64,000 nt of DNA from positions 62,001 through 126,000 of the forward strand of contig NZ_JAGYVZ010000006.1 in NCBI RefSeq assembly GCF_018380615.1, in the 5' to 3' direction. Of the stretch, positions 9,317 through 18,577 are shown in pieces (position 1 is the first letter of the stretch; each line of letters begins with the position of its first letter). The notes beneath the pieces are model-generated. The model saw nothing but the letters and a program-made list of their open reading frames with translations, searched no databases and had not been told where the DNA came from. The position numbers and the translations under genes were made by a program. This DNA is from Flavobacterium psychroterrae. GTDB lineage: Bacteria; Bacteroidota; Bacteroidia; Flavobacteriales; Flavobacteriaceae.

Positions 9317-10627
9317 TTAAGGTAATGTGTCAAAATTTATATCAGGTTTTTTATTATTTAAAGGTCTTGTAAATGTTGTTTGAGGCATTGTATAATCATT
9401 GAAAAAGCCTCCGTTTTTTAGATAAAAAGAAGTATTGTCAATTCCGCCTGCAAAATCCATTCGGTATTCTTTTGCTCCTGTATTGTCAGTTGTAAATCGT
9501 GCCGAATTTATTTCTGACCAAATTCCTTTTTCGTCACAAACCCATTGATTATTAAAGAGTACTTTGCGCGATAAATCTCCTTGTTCCGGAATAAAATTTT
9601 CTAAAAACGAGTGAAACCTTTTTAAATAAGTATTGGTTTCAGGACGATTAAAACTAGCGATTAAAAGCCATTTATCCAATTCAGGTGCATAAAAATAGGC
9701 GGTATAAGTTGTGGTATTATTGTTTAACGGAAATCCCTGTAATAGAAATTTGTAAGTTGTACCTGCTTTCCAATTGTATTTCAGATAGCTTTGACCACCG
9801 GAACCTTCATTACCAAATTCGCCTGTATGCACGTTTTCGCCTTTTTTTAGCATTTTGATTTTATGGGATTCTGGAATACTTGCCGGATCATCTGTTTTAA
9901 ACGGACTCCAAACCGAAAATAAAACTCTTCTTTCTGATGCCGAATTTACCTGAATACCAAAATAACCTTCTCCAAAACCATTTGCCATAAAATACGAACC
10001 AATTTTATCCTCGTTTTCAGGAATTGTAAGTTCATTATAATACCACTTTGCGTTTACATTTTCAGGAACCTTATAGTTCAAATGAACTGATGGCCCACGA
10101 CGTCCCCAATGATAAAAATTGCCTTCGTTATTGGGGACATACGATATTTTTCCTTCATAATCTTCGCTTGAAATAGTCAATCGGTTTATATTGGGAAAGC
10201 GATCATTTGTTTTACTTATTCCTTTTATTTTCAAAGCAACATAACCTTGCTGATTGATTTTCCAGGTTCCTATTGTTATTGCTTTTTTTGAAGTATCAAA
10301 TTTTACTTTTTTAGCTTCGTTATTAATCGAAAACTCCAATTCTGATTTTCCATATACTTCCACCGATTCTTCGACTGTTAATTGAAAAGTTCCTGCTTTG
10401 GAAATTCTGAAATAAACTGTAAAATATTCCTCAGAATTTGTCCAGTTTTCGATACCATTATCAGTAATTGTGTTGTTTTCTTCTAAATGTTTAGAGCTGT
10501 AAGCGTTTCCTGCCAATGGTATTGAAATTTTGGTTTTCGGATTTATTACAGGATCTGTTTCGCTTTTTCCGATACTAGAAAAAGATACTAATAATGAGGT
10601 CAGAATTAAGTAAAATAAGTTTTTCAT
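9317..10627 (-). CDS. DUF3472 protein with DUF5077-like N-terminal domain
   Basis: A 436-residue exported protein with signal peptide MKNLFYLILTSLLVSFSSIG. The ATG at 10625-10627 was preferred over one 72 bases upstream because it puts the signal peptide at the N-terminus. The first half (to about residue 145) resembles the DUF5077 carbohydrate-associated beta-sandwich; the second half, from GNFYHWGRRGPSVHLNY on, resembles DUF3472. Such proteins occur in polysaccharide loci of Bacteroidota and are thought to bind or act on glycans, but no catalytic role is established. It lies between susD and the GH109-like gene in the same direction. Confidence 0.72.
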   Translation of the reverse strand: MKNLFYLILTSLLVSFSSIGKSETDPVINPKTKISIPLAGNAYSSKHLEENNTITDNGIENWTNSEEYFTVYFRISKAGTFQLTVEESVEVYGKSELEFSINNEAKKVKFDTSKKAITIGTWKINQQGYVALKIKGISKTNDRFPNINRLTISSEDYEGKISYVPNNEGNFYHWGRRGPSVHLNYKVPENVNAKWYYNELTIPENEDKIGSYFMANGFGEGYFGIQVNSASERRVLFSVWSPFKTDDPASIPESHKIKMLKKGENVHTGEFGNEGSGGQSYLKYNWKAGTTYKFLLQGFPLNNNTTTYTAYFYAPELDKWLLIASFNRPETNTYLKRFHSFLENFIPEQGDLSRKVLFNNQWVCDEKGIWSEINSARFTTDNTGAKEYRMDFAGGIDNTSFYLKNGGFFNDYTMPQTTFTRPLNNKKPDINFDTLP

Positions 10628-10709
10628 TGATAATGAGGTTATTTTTTTAAAATTACCTCTCTGACCAATTAAAATCAAAGAGGTTTTAAAACAAAACAAT
10701 TCTAAATAA

Positions 10710-12407
10710 TTAAGGATTTTGGGTTAAAGTTCCGGGATAAGCATTAATTTCTGATTGCGGAATATATTGAACCACTCTTAAACTTGAAGCCGGCCAGTCC
10801 GTCATTGGCAAATGCGGACCAGGATAATGACGTGTCATGGTTTGTCCGTTTCTGTAAACATCATAACCGCGATGTGCCTCAAAAGCTAATTCTAACTGGC
10901 GTTCTTCGTCAATACGCTGAACAGCATTTGCAGTATTTAATGAAGTATATCCTCCGCCAATAATCGATCTTTCGCGAATAATATTCAGGTTGGTTAAAGC
11001 GTTATTGTAATCTCCTTTTTTTGCATATGCTTCTGCCATATTCAGATACATTTCGGCTAATCTTGAAATAATAGGAGAGTGCAAGTGTGAATCATTATTT
11101 TGAAGGGAACATTTTGTGATGTAATACATTGGATAAACCCTGTTTAATAGCATCATATAATCTTTTTCACCTGTATACGTTTTTCCTTCATATACAATTG
11201 AATATTGATTATCGGCTGCGTTAATTGTGGTCAGGTTGTAATTTGTGGTGCCTATTGTGATATAAAATGAACCATCGGTATTTTGCTTAATGGGTTGCTG
11301 AATATAGTTGTAACCGGTTTGGGTGCCGCCTGTGTTATAAACATCGGTTACAAAACGGAAAGCTTCGGTTTTATTTCCTGCATCATCTGTTGTATATTGA
11401 GGATCGATAAAAGCCCAACGAGCATCTTTTTTGAATCCGGATTTTCTTAGCAAATCAAGATATTTCGCACTCGCATACATTTCGCCCCAGCCTTGTCCCT
11501 GAATATTGGCATACATTCCGCCAATTCCGTAAAAATGATCAAAACCGGAAAACTCAGATGCTACTTGTTTTACTGCAAAAATAGTTTCGGTTTGTTCATC
11601 AGAATCTGGTGCATAAGTGTTGTATTTCATAAAACTTTCTCTGCTCAGTAAAGTATATTTTCCGCTTGTAATTACCTTATTTGCATATTCTATTGATAAT
11701 GCTGCATATTCCTGATTAGGAGTTTCATACGTTCCGCTCATGTATAAATATACTCTTGAAAGCATTGCCTGCGCGGCTTCTTTGGTTGCATAAGCTGCTG
11801 GTCTGTCGGTGGTCATTAAAGATTCGGCTTTTTTCAAATCGCTAATTGCCTGAGCGTAGGTATCTTTTACTGTTGATCTGTCCGGAAGGTTAAGATTATT
11901 TAAATCCGGAGGTAAACCATTTACAATTGGCACTCCTAAATTAGTTTCAGGAGATTGTGAATATGGTCTTCCATAAGTACGGCACAAATAAAAATAAATC
12001 ATACCTCTTAAATAATAAGCTTCACCTAATTGCTGATCTATCGTAGCACTTTCTCCTTCGTCAATGATTTTAATCAAATCACTTGATTGCGAGATAATCT
12101 TGTAGCTGTTATTCCAGAAAACAGATAAACGGCCGTTATCAGGAATGTGCTGATAGGATATAAAAGAATAAAATGAATCTGTAGAGGTTCCTCTAATCAT
12201 AATATTATCGCCGGGATATTCTCCAACTCTGTGCATAACATCAGACCATCCTTTTAATTGTGCATAACATCCGTTTAATAAAACCTCGATAGAAGCTTCT
12301 TTATCTTGTTGAATTTTATCTTGTGTGTAGGAATCAAATGGCTCTCTGTCTAAATCACATGAGGACAGGAAACTAATTGCCAAACATATTATAAATATCT
12401 TTTTCAT
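10710..12407 (-). CDS. SusD/RagB family outer-membrane glycan-binding lipoprotein
   Basis: A 565-residue lipoprotein with signal MKKIFIICLAISFLSSC (lipid-anchored Cys17). SusD proteins sit on the outer face of the outer membrane and act as the lid of the SusC channel, delivering oligosaccharides. TPR-like helices are seen early (QQLGEAYYLRGMIYFYLCR) and the typical C-terminal RIDEERQLELAFEAHRGYDVYR motif is present near residue 506. It starts 10 bases after the susC stop, so the pair is a single transcription unit. Length is normal. Confidence 0.95.
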   Translation of the reverse strand: MKKIFIICLAISFLSSCDLDREPFDSYTQDKIQQDKEASIEVLLNGCYAQLKGWSDVMHRVGEYPGDNIMIRGTSTDSFYSFISYQHIPDNGRLSVFWNNSYKIISQSSDLIKIIDEGESATIDQQLGEAYYLRGMIYFYLCRTYGRPYSQSPETNLGVPIVNGLPPDLNNLNLPDRSTVKDTYAQAISDLKKAESLMTTDRPAAYATKEAAQAMLSRVYLYMSGTYETPNQEYAALSIEYANKVITSGKYTLLSRESFMKYNTYAPDSDEQTETIFAVKQVASEFSGFDHFYGIGGMYANIQGQGWGEMYASAKYLDLLRKSGFKKDARWAFIDPQYTTDDAGNKTEAFRFVTDVYNTGGTQTGYNYIQQPIKQNTDGSFYITIGTTNYNLTTINAADNQYSIVYEGKTYTGEKDYMMLLNRVYPMYYITKCSLQNNDSHLHSPIISRLAEMYLNMAEAYAKKGDYNNALTNLNIIRERSIIGGGYTSLNTANAVQRIDEERQLELAFEAHRGYDVYRNGQTMTRHYPGPHLPMTDWPASSLRVVQYIPQSEINAYPGTLTQNP

Positions 12408-12417
12408 GATTTTGTTT

Positions 12418-15400
12418 TTAAAGAGTTAAGTTAAGTCCTAATACAATTTTGCGTGTTTGAGGATATACTTGTGTCGCAACACCAGTTATAAGACCATTTG
12501 CAGGAGGTATTTCTGGATCAACTCCGGAATAATGAGTGATTGTAAATAAATTTTCACCGGCGACATACAATCTTAAATTCGTAATATGAAGATGCTCCAG
12601 AGGCAGGTTATATCCTAGAGTGATACTTCTCATTTTTAAGTAAGTTCCGGTTTCTAAAAATCGTGATGATGCTTTATTAGAGTTACTTGAATTGTTATAA
12701 AGTGCTTGCGGATGCGTGGCAATATCACCCGGTTTTTCCCAACGGCTCCATCCGCTTTGAAGATTCATTTGGTTTCTGTCTGTATAAGCGCCATCAGAAT
12801 CGAATTCGGCTCTGGCATAATTGTAAATTTCACCGCCTACTGAATAACTGAAAATAGCAGCAAAATCAAATTTTTTGTAATTTACATTAGTAGAAAATCC
12901 TCCAAAAAAGTCCGGCGTATACGTTCCAATTACTTTTTGGTTTTTAGAAGCATCACCATAATTGGATGTTTTTACACGTTCACCTGCAGCATTTGTAGTA
13001 AACCATAATGGTTTTCCGTTTTCAGGATCAACGCCAGCCCATTCTGTCAAATACCAGCTGTCAACATCTTTTCCCGGAGTTAGCAGTTTTGATGCTGATC
13101 CTGAAATACCAGTTCCATCTCCCACAATAATTTCCTGTTTATCACCATAAAGACTTGTAACTTTATTTTTATTAGTGCCAATATTTGCATCTACAGACCA
13201 ATGTAAATTTTCATTTTTGATTATTTCAACATTAACAGACGCTTCAAAACCTCTGTTGTTTACAGCGCCAACATTTTTCCAGATACTTGTCACACCAATA
13301 ACTCCCGGAAGTGGAACCCGATATAATAAATCTGATGTGTTTTTATTGTAATAATCCAGCGTAATATTTACGCGGTTAAAAAAACTTACATCGATACCTA
13401 CGCCACCTGTAAAAGTTTTTTCCCAGCTTAAATCAGGATTTGCCAATTGTGAAAGTAGCGCTCCCGGATTTTCATTATAACTTTGCGAAAAAGAATATAA
13501 AGGAAGGTGAGGATAAAGGCTGTTAGGACGATTTCCTACTGAACCATAACTGGCTCTAAGCTTTAAATTATTGATATAAGAGGCATGAAAAAAAGATTCA
13601 TTGTGAATATTCCAACCGCCACTTACAGAGAAAAAGTTACCATATTGAGCATTTTTCCCAAAGTTTGAAGCCCCATCACGACGGAAAGAAACTTGCGCCA
13701 AATAACGATTGTCATACGAATAATTCACATTCGATAACAAGGATTGTACCGCCCATTGTGATCTGTTACCCGCCACTTTTTCAGGAACAGCAGCAGCATC
13801 CGGAACTACAATTCCGGGAGGAATTCCAGTGGCGACACTATTACTGAATTTTGAATTGTATTCGTTCCACTCATAACCTGCAAGAGCATTAAAGTCATGT
13901 TTGCCAAATGATTTATTAAATTTTACTAATTGGTTAGTGTAGATTCTGTTATATGTGGCAAAATTATCTTCAATTCTCCCTTTTACTGCTTCTCCGGCAG
14001 AAGAACGCGGATCTGAATAATAAGTTGAATTAGAATTACCAAAAATGTAATTGTTAACAGAAGCAAATGTAAGCGAACTTGTTAATTTGATATCAAAATC
14101 AAGATTTGTTCTAACAGTATAAACTTCAGATTCACCATAATTCCATTTTAAATCATATAAATAGTTCGATCCCGTTGTATTTACCCAAGTTGGGTTTGGG
14201 GCATTTCCTACCAAAGTTCCATCTTCCAGATACGGGCTGTCCCAAGGCATATTGCCATAAAGTGCACCCACAGAATGTTGCTGGTCATATGTTGTTTCCC
14301 GTGTTAAATTTACCTGAGGTTTTAGTGTAAACCAACTAATTGGTTTGTACTCAAATTTTATTAAACCATTGTATTTTTTATATTCATAACCTTTTATGGC
14401 ACCCTCTTCATTATAAATACCAAGAGAAACGTAGCTTTTGAAATTTTCTCCGCCACCGCTGATTGATAAATTATAATCTTCAGCAATTCCGGTTTGTGTA
14501 GCATTATCCCACCAGTCAAAATTTTTGTTTTTTAATTCAGGATTCCACCACCAGACATTTTCAAAATCTTGTTTATTTTCAAACGAATCGTACAAATTAT
14601 ACAATTGCGATCCATTCATGATTTTAAAATTTCCGTTATTGATGGTCGTTAATGCCGTTTTAGCCGAAAAACTAATTTTAGATTTACCTGCTTTTCCGCT
14701 TTTTGTTGTTACTACAATAACACCATTTGCACCTTGTGAACCATACACAGCAGTCGAAGCCGCATCTTTAAGAACCGTTAACGTTTCAATATCAGATGGA
14801 TTCATGTTTGCAGAAGTATTCCCCACAATAACTCCGTCAATTACCCATAAAGGATCTGTACTTCCGTTAACGGTTGTTCTTCCGCGAATAATTATTTTTC
14901 CTACCGCTCCGGGTTGTCCGCCACCCGTATTTACATATACTCCCGTAGCTTTTCCTGCTAACATATTTTCAACCGAAGAAGTTGTTACATCAACGATTTT
15001 TTTATTGTCTAAAGTTTGTAATGATCCGGTTAGACTCTCTTTTTTAACCTTACTGTATCCTACAACTACAACTTCGTCCATTTGTTCACCGGCTTCCTTC
15101 ATTATGACTTTAATAATGCCGTTTCCTACCGGAACTTCCTGATCCTGCATTCCTAAAAAGGTAAAAACTAATATCGCATTGGGATTAGAAACTTCAATAG
15201 CAAAACTTCCATCCATATCCGTCTGAACTCCGTTTGTTGTGCCTTTTATAATAACATTTACTCCGGGAACAGGAATTCCTTTTTCGTCTACAACCTTTCC
15301 TTTTGTTATTTTTTGAAATGCCGGTAAATTGGTTTCGTTAACCGGAATTTCTTTTAAGGGTGCAGCAGCTGTAATTTGAAAACTTAAAGACAATAATGAA

Positions 15401-15480
15401 AGTAATGTCGCTTTTAAGCTTTTTTCAAGTACAGTATACAACCTTGAATTATCAGGTTTTTTGGAGAATACTTTTTTCAT
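12418..15480 (-). CDS. SusC/RagA family TonB-linked outer-membrane transporter
   Basis: A 1020-residue TonB-dependent receptor. After a somewhat long N-terminus and signal region (to about residue 40) comes a carboxypeptidase-regulatory-like domain (KGKVVDEKGIPVPGVNVIIKG, about 63-140), a TonB box (MDEVVVVGYSKVKKESLTGS near 133), the plug domain (about 150-260) and a 22-strand barrel ending in the usual aromatic/hydrophobic terminus (KIVLGLNLTL). It imports oligosaccharides captured by the downstream SusD. A conserved core promoter with paired LacI-type operators stands upstream, matching those of the kinase gene at 18.6 kb. Confidence 0.95.
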   Translation of the reverse strand: MKKVFSKKPDNSRLYTVLEKSLKATLLSLLSLSFQITAAAPLKEIPVNETNLPAFQKITKGKVVDEKGIPVPGVNVIIKGTTNGVQTDMDGSFAIEVSNPNAILVFTFLGMQDQEVPVGNGIIKVIMKEAGEQMDEVVVVGYSKVKKESLTGSLQTLDNKKIVDVTTSSVENMLAGKATGVYVNTGGGQPGAVGKIIIRGRTTVNGSTDPLWVIDGVIVGNTSANMNPSDIETLTVLKDAASTAVYGSQGANGVIVVTTKSGKAGKSKISFSAKTALTTINNGNFKIMNGSQLYNLYDSFENKQDFENVWWWNPELKNKNFDWWDNATQTGIAEDYNLSISGGGENFKSYVSLGIYNEEGAIKGYEYKKYNGLIKFEYKPISWFTLKPQVNLTRETTYDQQHSVGALYGNMPWDSPYLEDGTLVGNAPNPTWVNTTGSNYLYDLKWNYGESEVYTVRTNLDFDIKLTSSLTFASVNNYIFGNSNSTYYSDPRSSAGEAVKGRIEDNFATYNRIYTNQLVKFNKSFGKHDFNALAGYEWNEYNSKFSNSVATGIPPGIVVPDAAAVPEKVAGNRSQWAVQSLLSNVNYSYDNRYLAQVSFRRDGASNFGKNAQYGNFFSVSGGWNIHNESFFHASYINNLKLRASYGSVGNRPNSLYPHLPLYSFSQSYNENPGALLSQLANPDLSWEKTFTGGVGIDVSFFNRVNITLDYYNKNTSDLLYRVPLPGVIGVTSIWKNVGAVNNRGFEASVNVEIIKNENLHWSVDANIGTNKNKVTSLYGDKQEIIVGDGTGISGSASKLLTPGKDVDSWYLTEWAGVDPENGKPLWFTTNAAGERVKTSNYGDASKNQKVIGTYTPDFFGGFSTNVNYKKFDFAAIFSYSVGGEIYNYARAEFDSDGAYTDRNQMNLQSGWSRWEKPGDIATHPQALYNNSSNSNKASSRFLETGTYLKMRSITLGYNLPLEHLHITNLRLYVAGENLFTITHYSGVDPEIPPANGLITGVATQVYPQTRKIVLGLNLTL

Positions 15481-15643
15481 ACTCTGGTTTGGTTTTGGTT
15501 AATTAATGTGTTTTTTGCCTGGTTATTTATTTGAATATTTTTTAAAATTAACGCATCATTTTTCGCCTTTTTGATGGTCTGAAAAAGAGATTTAGAATAA
15601 TAAAAAAGAGAAAATTAAGACGTTCTAATTTTTTATTGTTCGA

Positions 15644-15674
15644 CGAAACTATTGATTATATTTTTATTAAACAA
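15644..15674 (-). promoter_or_regulatory. Core promoter of the susC operon
   Basis: On the minus strand TTG (15672-15674), 20 bases, then TAGTTTCG (15644-15651), a near match to TAnnTTTG. The whole stretch is almost identical to the kinase promoter at 18460-18490, including the 20-base spacer. The predicted leader to susC is about 160 bases. Confidence 0.7.
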
Positions 15675-15690
15675 GAAAAAACACGAAAAA

Positions 15691-15727
15691 TGTGCTCGAA
15701 CACACAATATTAGTGTTCTCGAGCACA
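15691..15727 (-). promoter_or_regulatory. Paired LacI-type operators upstream of susC
   Basis: Read on the minus strand: TGTGCTCGAGAACA, 9 bases, TGTGTTCGAGCACA (15714-15727 and 15691-15704 on the plus strand). Each is a near-palindrome centred on a CG within a CTCGAG-like core, as LacI-family operators are. The same two sites, in the same order and orientation relative to the gene, lie at 18407-18444. They sit just upstream of the -33 element, a placement more often linked to activation than to blocking. The rest of the 15481-16125 gap is AT-rich with no gene seen. Confidence 0.8.
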
Positions 15728-16125
15728 TAAAATTATGCTAAACGTTTTTTTTGATTTGAATAGATGAGATTTTTCTAAAATAAGACACAAAAAGCACACT
15801 CCTTTATTTTGTGCTTATTCACATATATAATATTTATTTTTTAGAGAATAATAAGTAGTTGTTTTTATTTATAAGAATATCGCAATAGGTCTTAAAATTG
15901 TTTACTGATAAAATAATATTCTGCAAGTTTTTAATTGATACGTTTTTTCTTATTATTGCCTATTTGATTTAAAATGAAATTTTGAAGAAGACAAAATTTA
16001 AATAAAGTTTTGGCCTATATTAGCACTTTAAAAAAGAATACAAATTGAAGTTGATTTTTCAGGTTTTTACAATTTATAAAAATTCAATTTCAGTTACTAT
16101 TATATGAATTAATTTCCTCCGAATT

Positions 16126-16770
16126 ATGAGCCAAATTTTGAAAAAGTACCAAGTGAATTCCATTAATAATAATGAAGTAAAAAACGTTGATTTTTCTAAT
16201 TTATCTTTTTGGGAAAATGCAAATTGTTTAACCGATTTTTCATCACCGTGGGATAAAAATCCTATTTCAAAAATTGAATTCAGAGCACTTCATGATCTTG
16301 AAAATTTCTATTTTAATTTCAGGGTTTTTGATACTGATGTTTTTATCGATAAAAAAGATAATAGTTTTGATAGTATTGGGAACTCAGATCGTGTAGAATT
16401 ATTTTTTAGAACTAATGAATCTCTAAATCCTTATTATTGTTTAGAAATTGATACATCAGGGAGAATAATGGATTTCAAGGCACATCCTGATAAAGATTTT
16501 GATTTTAACTGGAATTGGCCCAAAAATGAGATCGAAGTAAAAACTTCAAAAGATGAAATTTCTTTTATTGTTGAAGGCAGAATTAGCATTCAATCCTTAA
16601 AAGATTTAAATTTAATTAAGAACAATGCTCTTGAAGCTGGGGTTTTTAGTGCAAAATTTTCCCTGGCAGAAAATCTACAGTACGAACCAACCTGGATTTC
16701 ATGGGTAGACCCAAATACCGAAACGCCTAATTTTCATATCGCTTCTTCGTTTGGTAAGTTTATTTTGTAA
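16126..16770 (+). CDS. CBM9-like carbohydrate-binding protein, no signal peptide
   Basis: A 214-residue protein resembling the family 9-like carbohydrate-binding module seen in Bacteroidota proteins: FYFNFRVFDTDVFIDKKD near residue 65, then DRVELFFRTNE and YYCLEIDTSGRIMDFKAH, and a late conserved ISWVDPNTETPNFHIASSFG. The N-terminus (MSQILKKYQVNSINNNEV) has no signal peptide or membrane segment, so it would be cytoplasmic unless exported by another route. It lies between susC and lacI on the opposite strand and is followed by repeats. A role in sensing or handling sugars is inference. Confidence 0.65.
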   Translation: MSQILKKYQVNSINNNEVKNVDFSNLSFWENANCLTDFSSPWDKNPISKIEFRALHDLENFYFNFRVFDTDVFIDKKDNSFDSIGNSDRVELFFRTNESLNPYYCLEIDTSGRIMDFKAHPDKDFDFNWNWPKNEIEVKTSKDEISFIVEGRISIQSLKDLNLIKNNALEAGVFSAKFSLAENLQYEPTWISWVDPNTETPNFHIASSFGKFIL

Positions 16771-16771
16771 A

Positions 16772-16826
16772 GACTTAAAGGTTCAGAGGTGCAAAGTCTC
16801 AAAGGTTCAAAGGTGCAAAGTTTAAA
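16772..16826. repeat. GGTTCAAAG-family repeat after the CBM9-like gene
   Basis: Begins one base after the stop codon: AAAGGTTCAGAGGTGCAAAG followed by further AAAGGTTCAAAGGTGCAAAG words, the same family as at 288-475 and 1056-1265. Confidence 0.65.
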
Positions 16827-16831
16827 GATCA

Positions 16832-17296
16832 ATGTAAATCTGCTCAATCTGCCAAATCTGCGAGATATTTTTAGCCCACAGATTGAACGGATTTAAACGG
16901 GTTTTCGCATGTTTTTATTTGCAAGTTTGATAAAAATTGATGCAAATCTGCTCAATCTGCGAAGTAATTTTAGCCCACGGATTGAACGGATTTAAACAGG
17001 TTTTCGCGGGTTTTTATTTCCAAAGTTTGATAAAAGAATTGATGTAAATCTGCTTAATCTGCCAAATCTGCGAGAGATTTTTAGCCCACAGATTGAACGG
17101 ATTTAAACAGGTTTTCGCGGGTTTTTATTTCCAAAGTTTGATAAAAGAATTGATGTAAATCTGCTTAATCTGCCAAATCTGCGAGAGATTTTTAGCCCAC
17201 GAATCGATCGAATTTAAATGGATTCTCACGGGTTTTTATTTCACATTTAAAAAAATAATCAGTGTAAACCTGTTTAAATCTGTTCAATCTGTGGGC
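16832..17296. repeat. Four-copy tandem repeat, about 102-111 bp period, with inverted end
   Basis: Units beginning ATGTAAATCTGC start at 16832, 16940, 17042 and 17153. Bases 16980-17089 and 17091-17200 are identical over 110 bp (period 111). Each unit carries AATCTGC words, AGCCCACAGATTGAACGG and GGATTTAAACAGG. The array ends at 17269-17296 with the inverted form of 17084-17111 (one mismatch in 28), so the end can fold back on any unit. No reading frame is kept through the units. The gap 16771-17304 is filled by this and the GGTTCAAAG block, and lies between convergent genes. Confidence 0.85.
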
Positions 17297-17304
17297 AAAC
17301 AAAC

Positions 17305-18345
17305 CTATGATACGTAAAACGAAGCATTCTCAACATTAATAATATCAATAGGCAATAATATAGTTTCCGGGATATCTTTGCGGAATAAAAAATGCTCTGC
17401 TAAAGTACTAACTCCTAAATAAGCTTGTCTTGTTTGATTTTGATGAATTAAAAAATGAACTAATCCCTGATTCAGGAAGTTTACATTTTTCTCCACCAAA
17501 TCATAACCAATAAGTGCTATTTTTTTATCTTTTAAAGAAGATAAAATAGCAGCAATCTGATAGGCTTTAGAAGTTGTAATGAAAATTCCTTTTAAGTTTG
17601 AGTTTTCTTCTAAAAAAGCAGAAAATTTAGTTTCAACATTTGGATGTTTTAATTTTAAAGTGGTTAAGGAGAAATCAGCAATTTTCTTCTCATCAAAATA
17701 ATTTCTAAAACCTTTCTCTTTTTCCTGCATGTGAACCGCATTTTTAAGGCTTTCATCAATGTGGATAATTGCAATTTGACCTTCGGTTAAAATAAGGCTC
17801 ATTAAACTGGCGGCTACGCGACCGCTTTTATACAAATCCTGTCCAACAAAACTTTTAATAGATTCGCTTTCAATTTGGTTATTAAAAGTATTTACAATAA
17901 TCTCCAGTTCATCATATTGTTTTACAATTTCCAGCGTTTCTTTATGAAATAACGGAGCAATTAAAACAGCATCCGGAGATTGCTTAATAATGGTTTGGTT
18001 TGTACTTAAAAACGATTTTTTACTTTCAGGATTAAAATAATGAGTTTCAATTACAACACCATACGCTTTAAACTCTGTTATTGCTTCCTGGATTCCGTTG
18101 ATGCAGGGAAGCCAATAAGAGTCAATTTCAGGATCCGGAAGTAAAACACAAATACGGTAAATTTTAGTGTTTTTTAAATTTCTGGCAATTAAGTTCGGCT
18201 CATAATCAATGACGTTTAAAACTTCATTTATTTTATCTAACGCAGCTGGAGAAACTTTTCCTCTGTTATGCAAAACCCTGTCTACAGTTCCTTTAGAAAC
18301 TCCAGCCATTTTTGCTATATCCTTAATTGTGTACTTTTTATCCAT
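17305..18345 (-). CDS. LacI family transcriptional regulator
   Basis: A 346-residue regulator: N-terminal helix-turn-helix (YTIKDIAKMAGVSKGTVDRV, residues 4-23, with hinge-helix region to about 60) followed by a periplasmic-binding-protein-like effector domain (IYRICVLLPDPEIDSYW, then IALIGYDLVEKNVNFL). It is divergent from the sugar kinase gene. Paired operator sites with the symmetry expected for this family lie at 18407-18444 and again before susC, so it very probably controls both the uptake operon and the kinase operon. The effector is likely a sugar or sugar phosphate from the same pathway. Confidence 0.92.
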   Translation of the reverse strand: MDKKYTIKDIAKMAGVSKGTVDRVLHNRGKVSPAALDKINEVLNVIDYEPNLIARNLKNTKIYRICVLLPDPEIDSYWLPCINGIQEAITEFKAYGVVIETHYFNPESKKSFLSTNQTIIKQSPDAVLIAPLFHKETLEIVKQYDELEIIVNTFNNQIESESIKSFVGQDLYKSGRVAASLMSLILTEGQIAIIHIDESLKNAVHMQEKEKGFRNYFDEKKIADFSLTTLKLKHPNVETKFSAFLEENSNLKGIFITTSKAYQIAAILSSLKDKKIALIGYDLVEKNVNFLNQGLVHFLIHQNQTRQAYLGVSTLAEHFLFRKDIPETILLPIDIINVENASFYVS

Positions 18346-18350
18346 ATAAG

Positions 18351-18358
18351 CAAATATA
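18351..18358 (-). promoter_or_regulatory. -7 box TATATTTG, lacI
   Basis: Exact TAnnTTTG on the minus strand, ending 5 bases before the lacI ATG, so the message would be leaderless or nearly so. No TTG is visible at the right spacing. Confidence 0.45.
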
Positions 18359-18406
18359 GAAACTTTGGATTAATTATTTAAAAAAAATCCTGTGCTGATT
18401 ATTTAG

Positions 18407-18444
18407 TGTGCTCGAGAACATTTTAAATAGTGTGTTCGAGCACA
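18407..18444 (+). promoter_or_regulatory. Paired LacI-type operators before the sugar kinase operon
   Basis: TGTGCTCGAGAACA (18407-18420), 10 bases, TGTGTTCGAGCACA (18431-18444). These are the same two 14-mers as before susC, with a spacer one base longer. They lie 15 bases upstream of the -33 TTG of the kinase promoter and 62 or more bases upstream of lacI, so they could also serve autoregulation. Confidence 0.82.
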
Positions 18445-18459
18445 TTTTTATTTTTTTTC

Positions 18460-18490
18460 TTGTTTTATAAAAATATAATATATAGTTTCG
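18460..18490 (+). promoter_or_regulatory. Core promoter of the kinase operon
   Basis: TTG (18460-18462), 20 bases, TAGTTTCG (18483-18490). It matches the susC promoter nearly base for base across CTTGTTT..ATAAAAATATAAT and TAGTTTCGT. The predicted leader is about 80 bases. Confidence 0.7.
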
Positions 18491-18577
18491 TAGAATCAAA
18501 ATCAAAAAAAGATAAAATTTCTTAACCAAAAATTATTATAAATTGCTGTTTTATAATGATTTATTATAATATTTTAA

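Noticed and set aside
14525-15142. Long plus-strand frame inside susC
   Set aside because: Antisense to the conserved regulatory-like domain and plug of SusC; no own start context or family.
16832-17296. CRISPR array
   Set aside because: The units are over 100 bp long and similar throughout; there is no alternation of constant repeat and unique spacer, and no cas gene is present.
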